Under the pieces are notes generated by a model, which saw nothing but the letters and a program-made list of their open reading frames with translations, ran no database searches and was not told the DNA's origin. The translations under genes were made by a program, and so were the position numbers. Shown here piece after piece: positions 8,427 through 8,762 of a DNA stretch of 8,762 nt. Numbering within the stretch: position 1 is the first letter of the stretch; the number at the start of each line of letters is the position of its first letter. Source of the DNA: Anaerolineae bacterium (lineage in GTDB: Bacteria; Chloroflexota; Anaerolineae; JAFGEY01); the NCBI GenBank assembly GCA_016931365.1, contig JAFGEY010000405.1, positions 1 to 8,762 on the forward strand, written 5' to 3'.

Positions 8427-8454
8427 TTGACACTGCCCCAATTCAAACTACAGT
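8427..8454 (+). promoter_or_regulatory. Candidate sigma-70-type promoter in the IS left end
   Basis: TTGACA at 8427-8432 (perfect -35 consensus) is followed after 16 bases by TACAGT at 8449-8454 (four of six matches to TATAAT). Transcription would start near 8461 and read into the structured region and the transposase gene. The -35 box lies in the loop and 3' arm of the inverted repeat GGCAGT-TGAC-ACTGCC. It is not known whether it drives expression of the inserted element or whether a stronger promoter forms only at the joined ends of an excised circle, as reported for some IS110 relatives. Confidence 0.35.
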
Positions 8455-8477
8455 ATCTCTCTTCTATCCTTGAACAA

Positions 8478-8534
8478 GGCCGGAACCTGTTGCGAAGAAC
8501 AGGAGACGCACAGTGCTTGTATCCCGTTCCGGCC
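8478..8534 (+). repeat. Perfect 9-bp inverted repeat enclosing a nested hairpin
   Basis: GGCCGGAAC at 8478-8486 pairs fully with GTTCCGGCC at 8526-8534. Outside it, ACA (8474-8476) can pair with TGT (8536-8538) across one A/C mismatch. Inside, CCTGTT (8486-8491) and AACAGG (8498-8503) form a hairpin with loop GCGAAG, leaving an asymmetric internal loop on the 3' side. This is the strongest secondary structure in the window. Confidence 0.85.
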
Positions 8535-8557
8535 CTGTCTGCTCGTGATCTGAACAG

Positions 8558-8564
8558 AAGGAGA
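8558..8564 (+). promoter_or_regulatory. Shine-Dalgarno site of the IS110 transposase
   Basis: AAGGAGA lies 8 bases before the ATG at 8573, supporting that start. It begins directly after the last inverted-repeat arm (8554-8557), so folding of the upstream RNA could affect access to it. Confidence 0.75.
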
Positions 8565-8572
8565 TACGACCA

Positions 8573-8762
8573 ATGACTCGAAAGAAACGAACTCATTTGC
8601 GCGGTCAGCGCGGACAAGCCTTTGCCGATCGGATTCGTGGCGTTGCCCTGGAACAGATTCTGTGCGTCTCCATCGACATTCACAAGTACTTCCACGTGGT
8701 GATGTTGCACAACGCGCTGGGCGAGATCGTGACGCCGACCTTCGAAGTCGACATCTACAAGA
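8573..8762 (+). CDS. IS110-family transposase/recombinase, N-terminal fragment (3' cut by window edge)
   Basis: Only the first 63 residues are present. After a basic lead (MTRKKRTHLRGQRGQ) the segment ILCVSIDIHKYFHVVMLHNALGEIV (residues 29-53) matches the first strands of the RuvC-like DEDD domain, where IS110 proteins usually read VGIDVSK-x-H followed by a D/N-x-x-G-E turn. Asp35 would be the first catalytic acid. The remaining acids and the C-terminal Tnp_20 domain with its conserved serine lie beyond the edge, so activity cannot be judged. Family members catalyse RNA-guided recombination between element and target together with their bridge RNA. The start is fixed by AAGGAGA at 8558. The lead before the first strand is somewhat longer than in many relatives. 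A distant RuvC-fold transposase of another family is less likely, given the structured upstream region. Confidence 0.78.
   Translation, partial: MTRKKRTHLRGQRGQAFADRIRGVALEQILCVSIDIHKYFHVVMLHNALGEIVTPTFEVDIYK

Larger units (their letters stand above)
8414..8557 (+). ncRNA. Candidate IS110 bridge RNA (guide RNA) region
   Basis: Structured non-coding DNA between the element's left edge and the transposase start, the known location of bridge RNA in IS110-group elements. Three structures are visible. (1) A stem-loop with AGTTTG (8414-8419)/CAAACT (8444-8449), an internal loop, and GGCAGT (8422-8427)/ACTGCC (8432-8437) closing TGAC. (2) A long stem, GGCCGGAAC (8478-8486)/GTTCCGGCC (8526-8534), extended outward past one mismatch by ACA/TGT. 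It encloses the hairpin CTGTT (8487-8491)/AACAG (8498-8502) and about 23 unpaired bases (8503-8525). (3) CTGT (8535-8538)/ACAG (8554-8557) enclosing a 15-base loop. A leading stem-loop followed by loop-bearing stems agrees with the general bridge RNA plan. The exact ends, and which loop would be target- or donor-binding, are not determined. A transcript starting near 8461 would lack structure 1. Confidence 0.5.
8404..8762 (+). mobile_element. IS110-family insertion sequence, left part only
   Basis: The element is defined by the IS110-type transposase at 8573 and its structured, non-coding left end. The left boundary is approximate. It must lie after the Shine-Dalgarno site of the peptidase gene (8403) and probably before the first inverted repeat at 8414. 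IS110-group elements usually lack terminal inverted repeats and long target duplications, so the edge cannot be read from this side alone. The right end is outside the window. A non-coding region of up to about 170 bases upstream of the transposase fits the IS110 group rather than the IS1111 group, where the longer non-coding region lies downstream. Confidence 0.72.

Noticed and set aside
8399..8505. Six-base complementarity between CTCCTG at 8399-8404 (host flank) and CAGGAG at 8500-8505 (RNA loop), as a possible target guide
   Set aside because: Six bases match easily by chance and the flank is a Shine-Dalgarno complement. The element boundary is unknown, so it cannot be placed relative to the insertion point.
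8408..8710. 100-codon open frame on the - strand at the right edge
   Set aside because: It overlaps both the structured non-coding region and the IS110 transposase start in antisense, and has no motif of its own.

Overview
The window looks like chromosomal DNA from a GC-rich bacterium, most likely a member of the Chloroflexota (Anaerolineae/Caldilineae-like). This is an inference. It rests on two large, single-pass membrane-anchored peptidases with Thr/Pro-rich stalks, an immune-inhibitor-A-like C-terminal fold beside a clostripain-like enzyme, and general codon style. No rRNA or other marker gene is present to fix the taxonomy.

Layout. Positions 1-2181 carry two nucleotide-sugar genes on the + strand: a 5'-truncated UDP-glucose 6-dehydrogenase, followed without a gap by a UDP-glucuronate 4-epimerase. 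Together they convert UDP-glucose to UDP-glucuronate and then UDP-galacturonate, precursors for acidic surface polysaccharide. The epimerase overlaps (ATGA) a membrane-anchored HExxH metallopeptidase at 2178-4352, so the three genes form one apparent operon. A 140-base gap follows, holding a hairpin between two copies of a 10-base direct repeat plus a second hairpin. After it comes a 416-residue cytoplasmic-looking protein of unknown function (4493-5743). A 205-base convergent gap separates this from a clostripain-family (C11) peptidase on the - strand (5949-8393).

The right edge is a mobile element. A transposase reading + begins at 8573 and runs off the window; its first 63 residues look like the RuvC-like N-terminus of an IS110-family (DEDD) transposase/recombinase. 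The roughly 170 bases between the clostripain-like gene and this transposase are non-coding but rich in nested inverted repeats (8414-8449, 8474-8538 and 8535-8557). That is the place where IS110-group elements encode their bridge RNA, the structured guide RNA that pairs with both donor and target DNA. This candidate bridge RNA is the most interesting item in the window.

The element sits a few bases upstream of the Shine-Dalgarno sequence of the clostripain-like gene. It has therefore probably separated that gene from its original promoter, or now supplies one.
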